A stretch of DNA of 64,000 bases from Lysinibacillus contaminans (GTDB lineage: Bacteria; Bacillota; Bacilli; Bacillales_A; Planococcaceae): the NCBI RefSeq assembly GCF_001278945.1, contig NZ_LGRV01000003.1:248001-312000 (forward strand). The letters are read 5' to 3'. Below, piece after piece: positions 25,906 to 34,375 of the stretch (position 1 is the first letter of the stretch; each line of letters begins with the position of its first letter). The notes beneath the pieces are model-generated. The model saw only the letters and a list, made by a program, of their open reading frames with translations. It was not told the origin of the DNA and ran no database searches. The position numbers and the translations under genes were made by a program.

Positions 25906-26586
25906 TTACTCCACCTGTTCCTTAATCACCTGCTCGACTCCGAGCAAAATCAACTTTAAACCAAATTCAAATGCTCTGTCAGTACCCATCAGCTCAAACA
26001 GTCCGTTCGTGAACATCCTCCGGAACAGTCCCACATCCGTCTCATTCATAGAGTCTAGAAGGCGAATCATTTCTTCTCCCGGAGGCGTTTCATTGTCCTT
26101 AAGGATAGCGGAGACATTGCGTTGATGTTGATAATCGTCTAGAACGAAGTAGTAGACATAGTTAACAAGTGTAGTAACCACTTGTATTTTCTGCTCTTGC
26201 TCAAGCGGTGTTGATTCCACACATAGCAGCATCCGGTTGGTGAATCGGATGATATCTGGTTCGTGGGGCAGTGTCATCATCATAATCTGCGTAGAGCAAG
26301 GATAGCGGCTGAGCACACTTCTTACCGTTAGGGCAAGCTCAGTCAACTGTTCCTTCCAATCCCCTTCAGAGTGGAATTCCTCCAAAATTATTTTAGATAC
26401 CTGGTTGGCGAGACGCTGGTAGAGATTTTGTTTGCTCTTGAAGTACCAATACAAAGAGGGCGCCTGAATTCCGAGCCTGTCTGCCAATCGTCTCATACTG
26501 AGTTTCTCGATACCCTCCTCTCCAAGAAGCTCCCATGAGGCTTCAAAAATTTTATCCTCCGAAATCTGAGGCTGCTGTTTTTTCAT
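25906..26586 (-). CDS. TetR/AcrR-family repressor of the adjacent MATE pump
   Basis: A 226-residue repressor. The N-terminal helix-turn-helix reads KIFEASWELLGEEGIEKLS, MRRLADRLGIQAPSLYWYFKSK, the TetR signature; the C-terminal ligand domain has VTTLVNYVYYFVLDD and resembles the TetR_C subgroup. ATG at 26586 is chosen because TGGAGG lies 6 nt before it. It is divergent from the MATE gene across a region with three operator-like sites, so it very probably controls both. GC content is higher than neighbouring accessory genes. Confidence 0.88.
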   Translation of the reverse strand: MKKQQPQISEDKIFEASWELLGEEGIEKLSMRRLADRLGIQAPSLYWYFKSKQNLYQRLANQVSKIILEEFHSEGDWKEQLTELALTVRSVLSRYPCSTQIMMMTLPHEPDIIRFTNRMLLCVESTPLEQEQKIQVVTTLVNYVYYFVLDDYQHQRNVSAILKDNETPPGEEMIRLLDSMNETDVGLFRRMFTNGLFELMGTDRAFEFGLKLILLGVEQVIKEQVE

Positions 26587-26602
26587 TGGTATCCTCCATT
26601 TC

Positions 26603-26688
26603 ATCTAACACTGTAAGTTTATGCTTTACAGATTCATAAGTTCATGATAACATCTAACACTGTAAGATTCAAACTAACATCGTTAGAT
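26603..26688. promoter_or_regulatory. Operator cluster between tetR and the MATE gene
   Basis: ATCTAACACTGTAAG occurs twice as a direct repeat (26603-26617, 26652-26666), and CTAACATCGTTAGAT (26674-26688) is a matching site in inverted, more symmetric form. Together they fit a TetR operator of the type ATCTAAC-n-GTTAGAT covering both divergent promoters. Confidence 0.72.
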
Positions 26689-26716
26689 AAATGTTTAAAA
26701 GAAAGAAGTGATCCAC

Positions 26717-28069
26717 ATGGATGCAGAAAACCTCTATTACTTTGAAAAAGCACCGGTCGCAAAGGCTGTAGCTCACTTTGCTGTACCGATGATGCTAGGC
26801 ACATCAATGAGTGTCATATATTCCATCTTGAATGCCTATTTCCTTGGTATGCTACATAATACTGCCATGTTAACTGCACTCGCATTAACCTTGCCGTTAT
26901 TCGCGATCATTATGGCGCTAGGAAATTTGATTGGCATGGGGAGTGGTACATTCATCTCACGTTTGCTGGGAGAGAAAAAATATGATGATGTAAAGCATGT
27001 GTCTTCATTTGCCTTTTACAGCAGCTTAGTTCTCGGTCTTATCGCGATAGCTGTAGGCCTCCCATTGATTGATCAAATCGTTTATGGCCTTGGGGCAACG
27101 TCTGACTCCTTCGAATTTACAAAGGACTATGTCACAATTATGATCATGGGCTCACCATTCGTCATATTGTTCTTCACACTGGAGAATATCGTGCGCTCAG
27201 AAGGTGCAGCAATCACGTCTATGATTGGTATGATTATCAGCGTTGTCGTGAATATTATTCTAGATGCACTATTCATTTTCGTCTTCCATTGGAGCGTAAC
27301 TGGGGTTGCGACCGCTACGGTAATTTCGAACGTTGTTGCCAGTGCATTTTACGCTTTTCATATAAGATATAAAAGCCAATTCTTAACCGTATCAGCAAAA
27401 TGGTTCAAGGCTACTAAAGAGATTCTGAGTAATGTAGTTAAAATCGGTGTTCCCATCTTTATTATGAGTATCTTTTTGGGTGCAATGTCGCTCATCTTAA
27501 ACCACTTTCTTATAGAATATGGGGATCAGGCAGTAGCAGCTTACGGGATCTCATCACGTTTATTGCAATTTCCTGAGTTTATCCTGATGGGCTTATGTGA
27601 GGGAGTAGTGCCGCTTATCGCTTTTTCTTTTACAGCGAATAAAATGCGCATGAAGCATACAATCGGATTTACAATTAAAACAATTGTGGCGTTAGCCTTC
27701 CTATTCGGTGTTATCGTTTTTCTGATATCTGATAACTTAATTGGTTTATTTACGAATGACCCACATTTAATTGAGATGGGAAGTTACATACTGCATGTAA
27801 CGTTCTTATCCTTGTTTATTACCGGAATGACCACGTTGTTTACGGGTATATTTCAAGCAACTGCACAAGGAACTGCTGCGTTTATTATGTCAATTATTCA
27901 AGGAATTACACTAATTCCTATGTTGTTTATCGCCAATCATATGTACGGATTCCACGGAGTAATCTGGTCGCTTGTCATTGCAGATGCCTTATCATTCCTT
28001 GTGGGTGCTATCATGCTGTATGTTTTACGGAACAAATTGCAGCCGGATTTAGATAGTTTAATACAGTAG
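26717..28069 (+). CDS. MATE-family multidrug/Na+ antiporter
   Basis: A 450-residue exporter with twelve hydrophobic helices in two homologous halves (VPMMLGTSMSVIYSILNAYF; VGVPIFIMSIF in the second half, quoted as IKIG-like KIGVPIF). GTFISRLLGEKK after helix 2 is typical. It exports drugs or dyes with ion exchange. ATG at 26717 is chosen over GTG at 26708, whose ribosome site would be too close. Divergent from its presumed TetR repressor. Confidence 0.92.
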   Translation: MDAENLYYFEKAPVAKAVAHFAVPMMLGTSMSVIYSILNAYFLGMLHNTAMLTALALTLPLFAIIMALGNLIGMGSGTFISRLLGEKKYDDVKHVSSFAFYSSLVLGLIAIAVGLPLIDQIVYGLGATSDSFEFTKDYVTIMIMGSPFVILFFTLENIVRSEGAAITSMIGMIISVVVNIILDALFIFVFHWSVTGVATATVISNVVASAFYAFHIRYKSQFLTVSAKWFKATKEILSNVVKIGVPIFIMSIFLGAMSLILNHFLIEYGDQAVAAYGISSRLLQFPEFILMGLCEGVVPLIAFSFTANKMRMKHTIGFTIKTIVALAFLFGVIVFLISDNLIGLFTNDPHLIEMGSYILHVTFLSLFITGMTTLFTGIFQATAQGTAAFIMSIIQGITLIPMLFIANHMYGFHGVIWSLVIADALSFLVGAIMLYVLRNKLQPDLDSLIQ

Positions 28070-28089
28070 AAAAAATAAAACTTATAAAA

Positions 28090-28115
28090 AAGCGTTGGGA
28101 GAAATCCCGACGCTT
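28090..28115 (-). terminator. Hairpin with minus-strand T run after the MATE gene
   Basis: AAGCGTTGGGA and TCCCGACGCTT pair around GAAA. The T run lies on the minus strand side only (TTTTTT after the stem in that reading), though the plus strand may still pause here. Confidence 0.55.
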
Positions 28116-28267
28116 CATGCTCTATAAAACATGTTCGTTTTACGTTCCGGAGAAGCAAACAGCTCTATCTGAAAATAGCTCAGCAAAGAAGCTATACAAG
28201 TCATTGCTTTGGGATTTAACGAGAGCTTGAGTGAAACAAGGATTAAAAAAGTATACAAAATAAACCT

Positions 28268-28348
28268 AATAAACGTTCCCAAATGAAAGCTTGGTAACAT
28301 TTCAAACAGCGACAAACACTGTTAAATCAGTGTTTGTCGCTGTTTTTT
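28268..28348 (+). repeat. Family-2 repeat, short copy: CCAAA/TTGG hairpin plus terminator
   Basis: AACGTTCCCAAATGAAAGCT followed by TGGTAAC forms the small hairpin shared by the family. It is followed by a perfect 17-bp terminator stem (AACAGCGACAAACACTG / CAGTGTTTGTCGCTGTT, 28305-28344) with a T run. The long tail of the full copies is missing. A further hairpin of the same type, GTTACCAAAG-GACG-CTTTGGTAAC, lies at 28446-28469. Confidence 0.68.
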
Positions 28349-28559
28349 ATAGAAAATAACACGCTGAGACGCTGCGAAAAATAATTTTAAAGAAGACTGT
28401 TCGATCCACTTGTTCTGAATGGCGGTAACATATAGATAGAATCTCAATGAAATGTTACCAAAGGACGCTTTGGTAACTTTATTTATTTACTAAATTTGTT
28501 TAACATAAGTCGTAAACAAACTATTACATAAAGACTAATTCAATAGGGAGGGAAGATTA

Positions 28560-28916
28560 TTGAAAAAATTACTCGCTTTATTTATTGCATTGAGTTTCCT
28601 AGTAGTTGGTTGTGGACAAGAAGAAACAAATTTGGAACAACAAGAAGGCATTATTGTAGATATAAAGGAGCATCCAGATGGGAGAAATCAAATATTGGTT
28701 GTACCAAATATTCTTGATGAAGATATTTCTAATAAGAAGCTGGACGAATTAATAAAGCTTGCTCAGGAAAAGGGCGGAGCATATTATAGTTTTGAAATTG
28801 GTAAGTATGAAGAATTAGAAGTAGGAGCCCACGTAATTGTATATTGGAATGGACTCCAATTAGATTCTAATCCCCCTCAACGTGGATTAGAAAAGGTAGA
28901 TATAATATCAAAATAA
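28560..28916 (+). CDS. DUF3221-type lipoprotein
   Basis: A 118-residue secreted lipoprotein: signal MKKLLALFIALSFL, lipobox VVGC with the lipidated Cys at 18, then GIIVDIKE and YEELEVGAHVIVYWNG, the pattern of DUF3221 proteins in Bacillus (a small OB-like beta fold). The start is TTG after GGGAGGGAAG. Function unknown; such genes occur singly in accessory regions. Confidence 0.75.
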   Translation: MKKLLALFIALSFLVVGCGQEETNLEQQEGIIVDIKEHPDGRNQILVVPNILDEDISNKKLDELIKLAQEKGGAYYSFEIGKYEELEVGAHVIVYWNGLQLDSNPPQRGLEKVDIISK

Positions 28917-28989
28917 CTAACAAATTATATAATGATTCTTCAGAATATCTTAGTTCATTAAAGATTTATAATGTATGCAAAACTAATCT

Positions 28990-29240
28990 AAATAACGTTC
29001 CCAAACGCAAGTTTGGGTCCATAACAAAACACTTAAAACGTTGTCATATCAATGTTTTAAGTGTTTTTCTTTATTATATTCATATACAGCTTTTTATGCA
29101 CAATCGTTTGAACCTAGAGATAACTAAGTTTTCAACGATGTTCAAAAAAACTGCACTGGCACACGTGCTGCATAAAATATTGCATACGCAGCCCATTCCT
29201 TACCGTTGTAAATCCGCATTTTTCTGACGGGACCCCTTAT
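28990..29240 (+). repeat. Family-2 repeat, full copy of about 250 bp
   Basis: Begins AACGTTCCCAAACGCAAGTT (hairpin CCCAAA/TTTGGG), continues with a terminator (AACACTTAAAAC with GTTTTAAGTGTT, 29028-29067), an AT-rich middle with CTGCATAAAATATTGCATA, and ends CCGTTGTAAATCCGCATTTT, then TGACGGGACCCC. Clearly related along its whole length to the copy at 40355-40606. Confidence 0.72.
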
Positions 29241-29508
29241 AATATGAAACCCGCTAATGGTTTGTGAAGAATTACACTTAAACGAGAAGAAGAAGGTTAC
29301 TTTAAACAGATATACCAAAGTGGAATTTTATTTTCCATTACTATATTGATTGAATATCTGAAGGAAAAGGTTCAGTAAGAAACATTAGAGGTTAAAGAAT
29401 AATAACATGACATATTGTAACTTCAATTGTGACAAATCCTAAAGCAATATGGTCACATAAAAATAAAGGCCTAAATCTCAATAAAGATATAGGCCTGGGA
29501 ATTCTAAA
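29241..29508. other. Non-coding gap between repeats and GNAT gene
   Basis: Contains GCTAATGGTTTGTGAAGAAT followed by TACACTTAAACGAG, which recurs with variation at 30300 and 51003; otherwise no gene or clear signal. Confidence 0.4.
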
Positions 29509-30039
29509 TCAATCTGTTTTTAATAACGAATACATATTGATGTCAATAAAGTTTCCTCTAGATTTTTCGTACTGTCTAAGCGTTCCTTCAAATGTGAAAT
29601 TAAGTTTTTGTAAAACCTTGATAGAATTCACATTCGCAGGTTCTACCTTTGCTTCTATTCTATTTAGTTTCAAAGTTTCGAAAGCATAATTAAGTAATGC
29701 ACTTATACCTTCTGGAGCATACCCCATGCCCCAATAGGCTTTAGCGATATCATAACCAATTTCTGCCTTAGCGTTTTCAAAGTCTATAGAATTGAATCCA
29801 CACGTACCTATTATTTCGTTGGATTTTCGCTCAATCATGCTGAACCGAATAGCTTCACTAGCCTGAGCCAAATCCTCAAGAAGTTCAATCATTTCTTTTG
29901 CTTGAGCCTCATGTGTAAAGCTAGAGATGTTCATGAATTTAGTTACATCTGGATCAGACCAAATTTTAAACAAGCTATGTGAGTCTGAAACTTCCATTCT
30001 TCTTAAATGCAATCTTTGGGTGTTTAGTTCTTTTATCAA
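29509..30039 (-). CDS. GNAT acetyltransferase, RimJ/RimL type
   Basis: A 176-residue N-acetyltransferase of the RimJ/RimL class, which moves acetyl from acetyl-CoA to a protein N-terminus or small amine. Seen are TQRLHLRRMEVSD at the start, GTCGFNSID and EIGYDIAKAYWGMGYAPEG (acetyl-CoA loop region), and NRIEAKVEPANVNSIKVLQK near the end. The TTG of MIKELNTQ is chosen, 7 nt after GGAGGT. The substrate is unknown. Confidence 0.88.
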   Translation of the reverse strand: MIKELNTQRLHLRRMEVSDSHSLFKIWSDPDVTKFMNISSFTHEAQAKEMIELLEDLAQASEAIRFSMIERKSNEIIGTCGFNSIDFENAKAEIGYDIAKAYWGMGYAPEGISALLNYAFETLKLNRIEAKVEPANVNSIKVLQKLNFTFEGTLRQYEKSRGNFIDINMYSLLKTD

Positions 30040-30129
30040 TACTTGTACCTCCAATATTTTTAATCAGTTAGATAAAAAATATTGCCCACTGCGCATAGTT
30101 CAGTCCCTTCAAGGTTGTATGTTTTAATG

Positions 30130-30536
30130 ATACAAAGAGTAACAAAATAAAGGAACATTAGCAAATACTTTTTACACCTTATCATTTGATGAAATACCTA
30201 AAAAGATTTATTTAGCATTTCTATAACTTTAGAAAAATTATTGAATACTTTGAGAAAATTAACAAATAAGGCAATCCACTACATATTACGAATAACCAAG
30301 AATTTGTGAAGAATCATACTTTAACTAACGGAGAGCGATTGCCCATTTAGAGCGGTTGTTTCTTGTGCTAACGGGCAGCATTCCATCGGTGCAGTTTAAT
30401 TAAATGTGGGAAAAATTACATATATAAATTAAGGCAATACATTGTTAAGATTTGATAGGTCAAGTGTTCTAGGGAAAGAAATTAGAACGGAGGCGTTTCT
30501 TCAACGAAGCAGCTTAGTAAAAAGAATTGAGGATAT
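30130..30536. other. Intergenic stretch with family-1 repeat variants
   Basis: Holds three degenerate copies of the palindromic family: TTTAACTAACGGAGAGCG (about 30313-30330), GTGCTAACGGGCAGCATT (about 30366-30384) and TTCAACGAAGCAGCTTAGTA (30499-30518). No gene is seen. Confidence 0.45.
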
Positions 30537-30716
30537 ATGACATATAAAAAAGCTTACATAATACTGTCCATTTATTTTTTGGTAGCATTTGTTTGTATGT
30601 TCATTTTTGAAAATTCAACATTGAATGCCTTTTTAATTGTGGGCTTGATCGTTTTATGCCCTCTTTTAAAAGGTTATGCCAAGGATAATGAAAATCAACA
30701 ACAAAAAAAAGTATAA
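30537..30716 (+). CDS. Small two-helix membrane protein
   Basis: Fifty-nine residues: MTYKKAY, membrane helix IILSIYFLVAFVCMFIF (8-24), a short loop, helix LNAFLIVGLIVLCPLL (29-44) and a charged tail DNENQQQKKV. A GAGGA ribosome site is rather close (3 nt) to the ATG. No family recognised; small membrane proteins like this are common in Bacillales. Confidence 0.5.
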   Translation: MTYKKAYIILSIYFLVAFVCMFIFENSTLNAFLIVGLIVLCPLLKGYAKDNENQQQKKV

Positions 30717-30776
30717 GCAACAATCTATACGAAAACAGCCAAAAATAATTAGAGTAAGGAATTAGGATAAAAGAGG

Positions 30777-31295
30777 GTGTTTTTTATTGAAAAGAAAATT
30801 TCAAAGACTTTAAAGCGAATAGAAGAGGATATTAAAAATGATAATTTGGGGAAAGCAAGGGATAGATTACACGGGTTAATATCAACCTTTCCTAATGAAT
30901 TAGAACTCCGTAAAAAGTTGGGAGACATTTATTTCGAGTTAAAATATCCTGCAATGGCTGGTCGATACTGGTATTTAGAAAAGAATAAGACTCCAAAAAT
31001 GGTACGTGCGTGTCTTAAATTTGAAAACTCTATGGGAAATGACATCAATAATATAGCAAGAGCTTTAAAGTATAAAGGTGATATTGAACTTTTAAAAGGA
31101 CTGGAATTAGACCCAGTACTTGTATCTATTCAATATAAAGAAAAAGAAAAAGAAAAAGAAAAAGAAAAAGAAAAAGAAGTATTAGTAGAAGAACCAGATG
31201 TTAGGTTAATTATGTTTGGTTGTCTTTTAATAATAATATTAGTAATTATTCTTGCATCAGTTGGAGTTTATACATTCTTTAACTGGATTTTTTAA
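30777..31295 (+). CDS. DUF6584-like protein with a Lys-Glu repeat and C-terminal anchor
   Basis: A 172-residue protein. The first 115 residues match the TPR-like DUF6584 pattern (GKARDRLHGLISTFPNELEL, RKKLGDIYFELKYPAMAGRY, then WYLE). A KEKEKEKEKEKEKE tract (about 121-134) comes from a GAAAAA microsatellite, then a membrane helix (FGCLLIIILVIILASVGVYT) ends the protein. The start is uncertain: GTG at 30777 sits on AAGAGGG itself, so an ATT a few codons on is possible. Role unknown. Confidence 0.7.
   Translation: MFFIEKKISKTLKRIEEDIKNDNLGKARDRLHGLISTFPNELELRKKLGDIYFELKYPAMAGRYWYLEKNKTPKMVRACLKFENSMGNDINNIARALKYKGDIELLKGLELDPVLVSIQYKEKEKEKEKEKEKEVLVEEPDVRLIMFGCLLIIILVIILASVGVYTFFNWIF
31138..31178 (+). 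repeat. In-frame GAAAAA microsatellite
   Basis: About seven perfect GAAAAA units encode the Lys-Glu tract of the DUF6584-like protein. Length change in steps of six keeps the frame. Confidence 0.85.
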
Positions 31296-31345
31296 ATTGT
31301 AATTAGTTTTTCATTAGAGGATAATTGAATGAATTTTCTTACTAA

Positions 31346-31543
31346 CAGGGGCGAATATTAACCAAGTATATTTATGCTCATCCGCCGGAAGGGGTGCCTC
31401 TAGAACAAGCAGAACTTAGAAGTATGATCATGTACTATGGCGGAGATGTAATTGATGCTTTAATAATCTTCATACTTTGCTTGCAATGGTTCAGAGCCCT
31501 AAGGACTCGAGAAATGAACAGTAGAGCAGTAAAAGGATTTTAA
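31346..31543 (+). pseudogene. C-terminal remnant, CtaG-like cytochrome oxidase assembly protein
   Basis: About 65 codons open without a start: GRILTKYIYAHPPEGVPLEQ, then AELRSMIMYYGGDVIDALII and FILCLQWFRALRTRE. This resembles the last helices of the caa3 oxidase assembly factor CtaG, where a DQQL-G-IM segment is followed by a final membrane helix and a basic tail. Everything upstream is missing. The family call is tentative. Confidence 0.42.
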
Positions 31544-31761
31544 AAAAGACAATTTTCGTAAAAGTGTAAAGATTGATGACCAGCAAAGCTAATTTAGCCT
31601 AGTGGGTCTTTTTTGTATCTAATAAATACCCTTTCTTTTGCTTTAATACCAACTAATCTACCGAAAGCAATTACGCCTTAACTTTTGGATATAATTAGCA
31701 ACCTTTATTAGATGTTAAGAAGAATAGAATGATTAGACGTAAAGGATTAAAGGTGATGAGA

Positions 31762-32330
31762 ATGGTTGTTAAATTATGTACAGCAGGCAGTATTTGAACA
31801 TAAGTTTTGGCTAGAAATATTGAAAGATCATGGTCAATTTATTCATGATTCTCTGTATCCATCGGAGAATGAGAATATTAAAACGGCCAATTCATACATT
31901 CATCAATTTTCCCAGCTACTAGCCTTTGCAAATTCAATTAATGCATCCAATGAAGCAGTCACTTTCTCTCTAACTGTGGATGAGGTCGTTAAGCAATTCA
32001 AACAATTTAAATTTCATATTCTAAGACACCAATTGTCTGGAAATATAGAGCAATACTTTTGCCCAACATTTTGCCCAATTTTATTTAAAGGCAGTAGAAC
32101 TAACAGGTTACTTACGTTCCAATATAAATTCATTTCCAGCATTATCACGTTTTAATAAAGATGTAGAGATCGAAATAAAATTATTTAAAACTTTTTTACG
32201 AGAGTTAGAGGAAATGGAACTAAGTGCTGAAGTATTAGGTACATTTCCAGCTTCGATGGCTGATCATATGTGGAGGGAGGAACAGTATTATTTAACAAAG
32301 CTTGCACAAGCAAGTGGTGAGGAAGTATAG
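31762..32330 (+). pseudogene. DUF2935 protein, internally deleted and frameshifted
   Basis: The N-part (VFEHKFWLEILKDHGQFIHD ... FKFHILRHQLSGNIEQYF) is the start of a DUF2935 protein; after about 32070 another frame continues as HFAQFYLKAVELTGYLRSNI ... MADHMWREEQYYLTKLAQ, the end of the same family. The middle and the frame are lost near the near-duplicate GCCCAACATTTTGCCCAATT. The ATG at 31762 after AAAGGTGATGAG is also out of frame with the open part. Not functional as it stands. Confidence 0.7.
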
Positions 32331-32410
32331 AGGTCATCAACAAAGTGTTTATATCGAGAACGATTTAGTAATTTCAATGTATTCTTGTAAATACAAAGGA
32401 ACACGCATAA

Positions 32411-32453
32411 AAAAACCAGGTACTCACTTTTATTCATGAGCCTGGCCTTTTTT
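32411..32453. terminator. Terminator between the DUF2935 remnant and DUF378 gene
   Basis: CCAGGTACTCA pairs with TGAGCCTGG (one bulge) with A and T runs on its two sides. Confidence 0.8.
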
Positions 32454-32475
32454 ACGTAAATAGCCGTATGGTAAA

Positions 32476-32808
32476 TTATTTCTTATTTTTAAGATCTTTA
32501 TTTTTTTGTTTTGATACATCTGAGAAATCTGCTTCTTTACCAGCTTCCATGTTATAACTCGGTTTGTTGTTTACACGTGTATGTGAATTGGAAGCAACAT
32601 CCTCATCGTCATTTAATGGTTTCATAAGAATCGGTATAGATATCAAGCCGGCAAGTCCAACAAGAGCATAAATCACTCTCGACAACGCTGCCGTTTGCCC
32701 GCCAAATAAATAAGCCACTAAATCAAATCTGAAAAATCCAATTAGTCCCCAGTTTATTGCACCAATAATCACCAGAACTAAGGCGATTCTATATACTGTT
32801 CCCATCAT
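32476..32808 (-). CDS. DUF378 membrane protein
   Basis: A 110-residue protein with two membrane helices (ALVLVIIGAINWGLIGFF and VIYALVGLAGLISIPIL) and the DUF378 signature INWGLIGFFRFDLVAYLFGG. The 45-residue tail is hydrophilic and longer than in most homologues, which usually stop soon after helix 2. AAGGAG lies 7 nt before the ATG. Function unknown. Confidence 0.85.
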   Translation of the reverse strand: MMGTVYRIALVLVIIGAINWGLIGFFRFDLVAYLFGGQTAALSRVIYALVGLAGLISIPILMKPLNDDEDVASNSHTRVNNKPSYNMEAGKEADFSDVSKQKNKDLKNKK

Positions 32809-32829
32809 ATAACATCTCCTTCATTTTTA

Positions 32830-33185
32830 GATACAAAGCTCTTTATGCTTACAAAATACACAAGAACCCGCTATCTATATCTCTTCTTTAATTTCCCCAA
32901 TAACCGTTTTTTTATACAAAGTTATAAGAAATGAAAGTTAATTAAAGTATGCTTAAAGGTCCATTAAAAGTGGGAAATAGTAGAAACATGCAAGTTCAGT
33001 TAATTGTGGAGGATGATAAGAAATGGGAGAGTATGTCACCATAAGCATCGTAGAGCTTCATTTGTGTATGACATAACATAATTAAATTTAGTATGTAGTG
33101 AAAAAATATTATTACCACTTAAATGGGTCAGACCCGTTGATATATCAATGTTTATAAAGTGAGGTTAATATGACAGGATGATCCA
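32830..33185. other. Gap with no recognisable gene
   Basis: AT-rich DNA. A GTGGAGGATGATAAGAAATG stretch near 33006-33025 looks like a ribosome site and start, but the frame closes after a few codons. Confidence 0.35.
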
Positions 33186-33189
33186 CTCA

Positions 33190-33482
33190 GTTCAATTTGT
33201 CAAAACCACCGCCTTCTTTATACTGCCACTGACGATATACTTTAATCCGATTGTTTTTAAAGTCTAAGTCATTACTACATAAACCAATTAACTCTCCGTA
33301 TCGTAGCCCTGTAGATAGAGCTAAAATTAGCATAGTATTTTCAATCCCTTGGTCAATTAAGTCATTTATGAAATTTTGATAATCTCGCTTTGTGACTTTT
33401 TGAAGAGACGTTTCTAGAAGGATATTGGTGCTATTACATTAAATTCGTACCAAGCTACGTACAATAAAATTCTTAACCACTT
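33190..33482 (-). pseudogene. Rearranged remnant of a second integrase gene
   Basis: Bases 33196-33355 match 21650-21810 of the intact integrase at roughly nine in ten positions (catalytic domain near LRYGELIGL). Then about 190 bp of the integrase sequence is missing and 33356-33410 matches the segment around 22010-22070. The next stretch (about 33418-33475) matches the 22085-22140 segment in inverse orientation. So the copy has a deletion and an internal inversion. Confidence 0.82.
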
Positions 33483-33483
33483 A

Positions 33484-33650
33484 TTCTAAAAAATTTCTCA
33501 TTTTGAATTTTGCATGTTACTTTCTTTAAAACTGATTCAATCGCCACTTGACCTCGGTTGGGCACAATGGCTAAAATACGCTCTGTCTCAGCGTTTAAAA
33601 CACTTGTCAAATAGTTATGACCTTTGCGTTGTGATATTTGTTTATTCACA
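33484..33650 (-). pseudogene. ISL3-like transposase fragment
   Basis: On the minus strand a frame reads RKGHNYLTSVLNAETERILA and IVPNRGQVAIESVLKKV, the DDE-domain style of ISL3 transposases (RKGH-YLT-V-D--T-R). No start, no finger domain and no C-terminus are present. It is not the same subgroup as the 16-kb copy. Confidence 0.55.
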
Positions 33651-33653
33651 CTT

Positions 33654-33695
33654 AAAAAATCCGATTACGTTGAAAGAAACGTAATCGGATTTTTT
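33654..33695. terminator. Strong bidirectional terminator
   Basis: AAAAAATCCGATTACGTT and AACGTAATCGGATTTTTT form an 18-bp perfect stem around GAAAG. Confidence 0.85.
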
Positions 33696-33781
33696 ATTAT
33701 TCTACATAAGCCTAATGTTATCTATTAAATCCCTCACTTTGAAAAAATCCGATAAATAATTAAATTCAGCGCGGCTATTAA

Positions 33782-33991
33782 TCAAGTGAAACTTCTAGAA
33801 TCCGAAAATGAATTCACATGTGTAAGAGCAATAACCATCGCATTTTTCATTTCTTCAACCATAACTTTATTTTCGTCAATACCGTCTAAATATAAAATAA
33901 TATGTGAACTTTCCCAGCCATTAAAACTGTGATAGCTACACATACTTAACAAAGTTGATTTTTTGTAAACGCTATGTAAATTTATTTTCAA
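33782..33991 (-). CDS. Doubtful small protein
   Basis: A 69-codon frame, MKINLHSVYKKSTLLSMCSY..., without a convincing ribosome site (TTG start). It has one region (HIILYLDGIDENKVMVEEMK) that looks like real protein. It may be the remnant of a larger gene. No family recognised. Confidence 0.25.
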   Translation of the reverse strand: MKINLHSVYKKSTLLSMCSYHSFNGWESSHIILYLDGIDENKVMVEEMKNAMVIALTHVNSFSDSRSFT

Positions 33992-34375
33992 AAAGGGTTA
34001 TTTTAAAGAAGATATATTTCCAATATAAAGAAATCTAACAGCGCATCGGCAAATTTTAGACAAATATGATGACAGAAATGTAACGTAAGGAAGTGGAAAA
34101 TTAATTTATTTCACTGCTATTAGTAGTGGAAAAATCGCAAGAATTGAAGTGGAAATAAATAAGGAATTCATTAGTTGAACTAATGCATAAACGTAAATTT
34201 TATTTTATAAAAGATACATTTATTAGAAAAGAAAGGAAATACTTAATATATTTTACAGGCTATCAACGGTTGATTTATGAAATTTACATAAGCTTTACAT
34301 TCTTTTTATATGGGGTTAATTTTACTCCTTTATTGTTAAGATAACGAAAGAAACTACTTGGGGGATTAATCAAAC
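33992..34375. other. Leader region of the pst operon
   Basis: No gene. The last 120 bp carry the PhoP-box repeats listed separately; the rest is AT-rich with no clear structure. Confidence 0.5.
34271..34299 (+). promoter_or_regulatory. PhoP-binding repeats upstream of pstS
   Basis: TTTACA (34283-34288) and TTTACA (34294-34299) are spaced 5 nt apart, the 11-bp phasing of PhoP boxes (TT(A/C/T)ACA), with a weaker TGATTT one turn upstream. They lie 77 nt before the pstS start. This fits induction by phosphate starvation. Confidence 0.72.

Noticed and set aside
28115..28315. Minus-strand frame of 66 codons with a hydrophobic stretch
   Set aside because: It begins inside the family-2 terminator repeat and has no ribosome site; the hydrophobic run is a by-product of AT-rich DNA.
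29001..29070. Possible CRISPR-like repeat (similar hairpins at 28.27, 28.45 and 29.0 kb)
   Set aside because: Spacing is irregular, the units differ in sequence and no cas gene is present; it is a dispersed terminator-bearing repeat.
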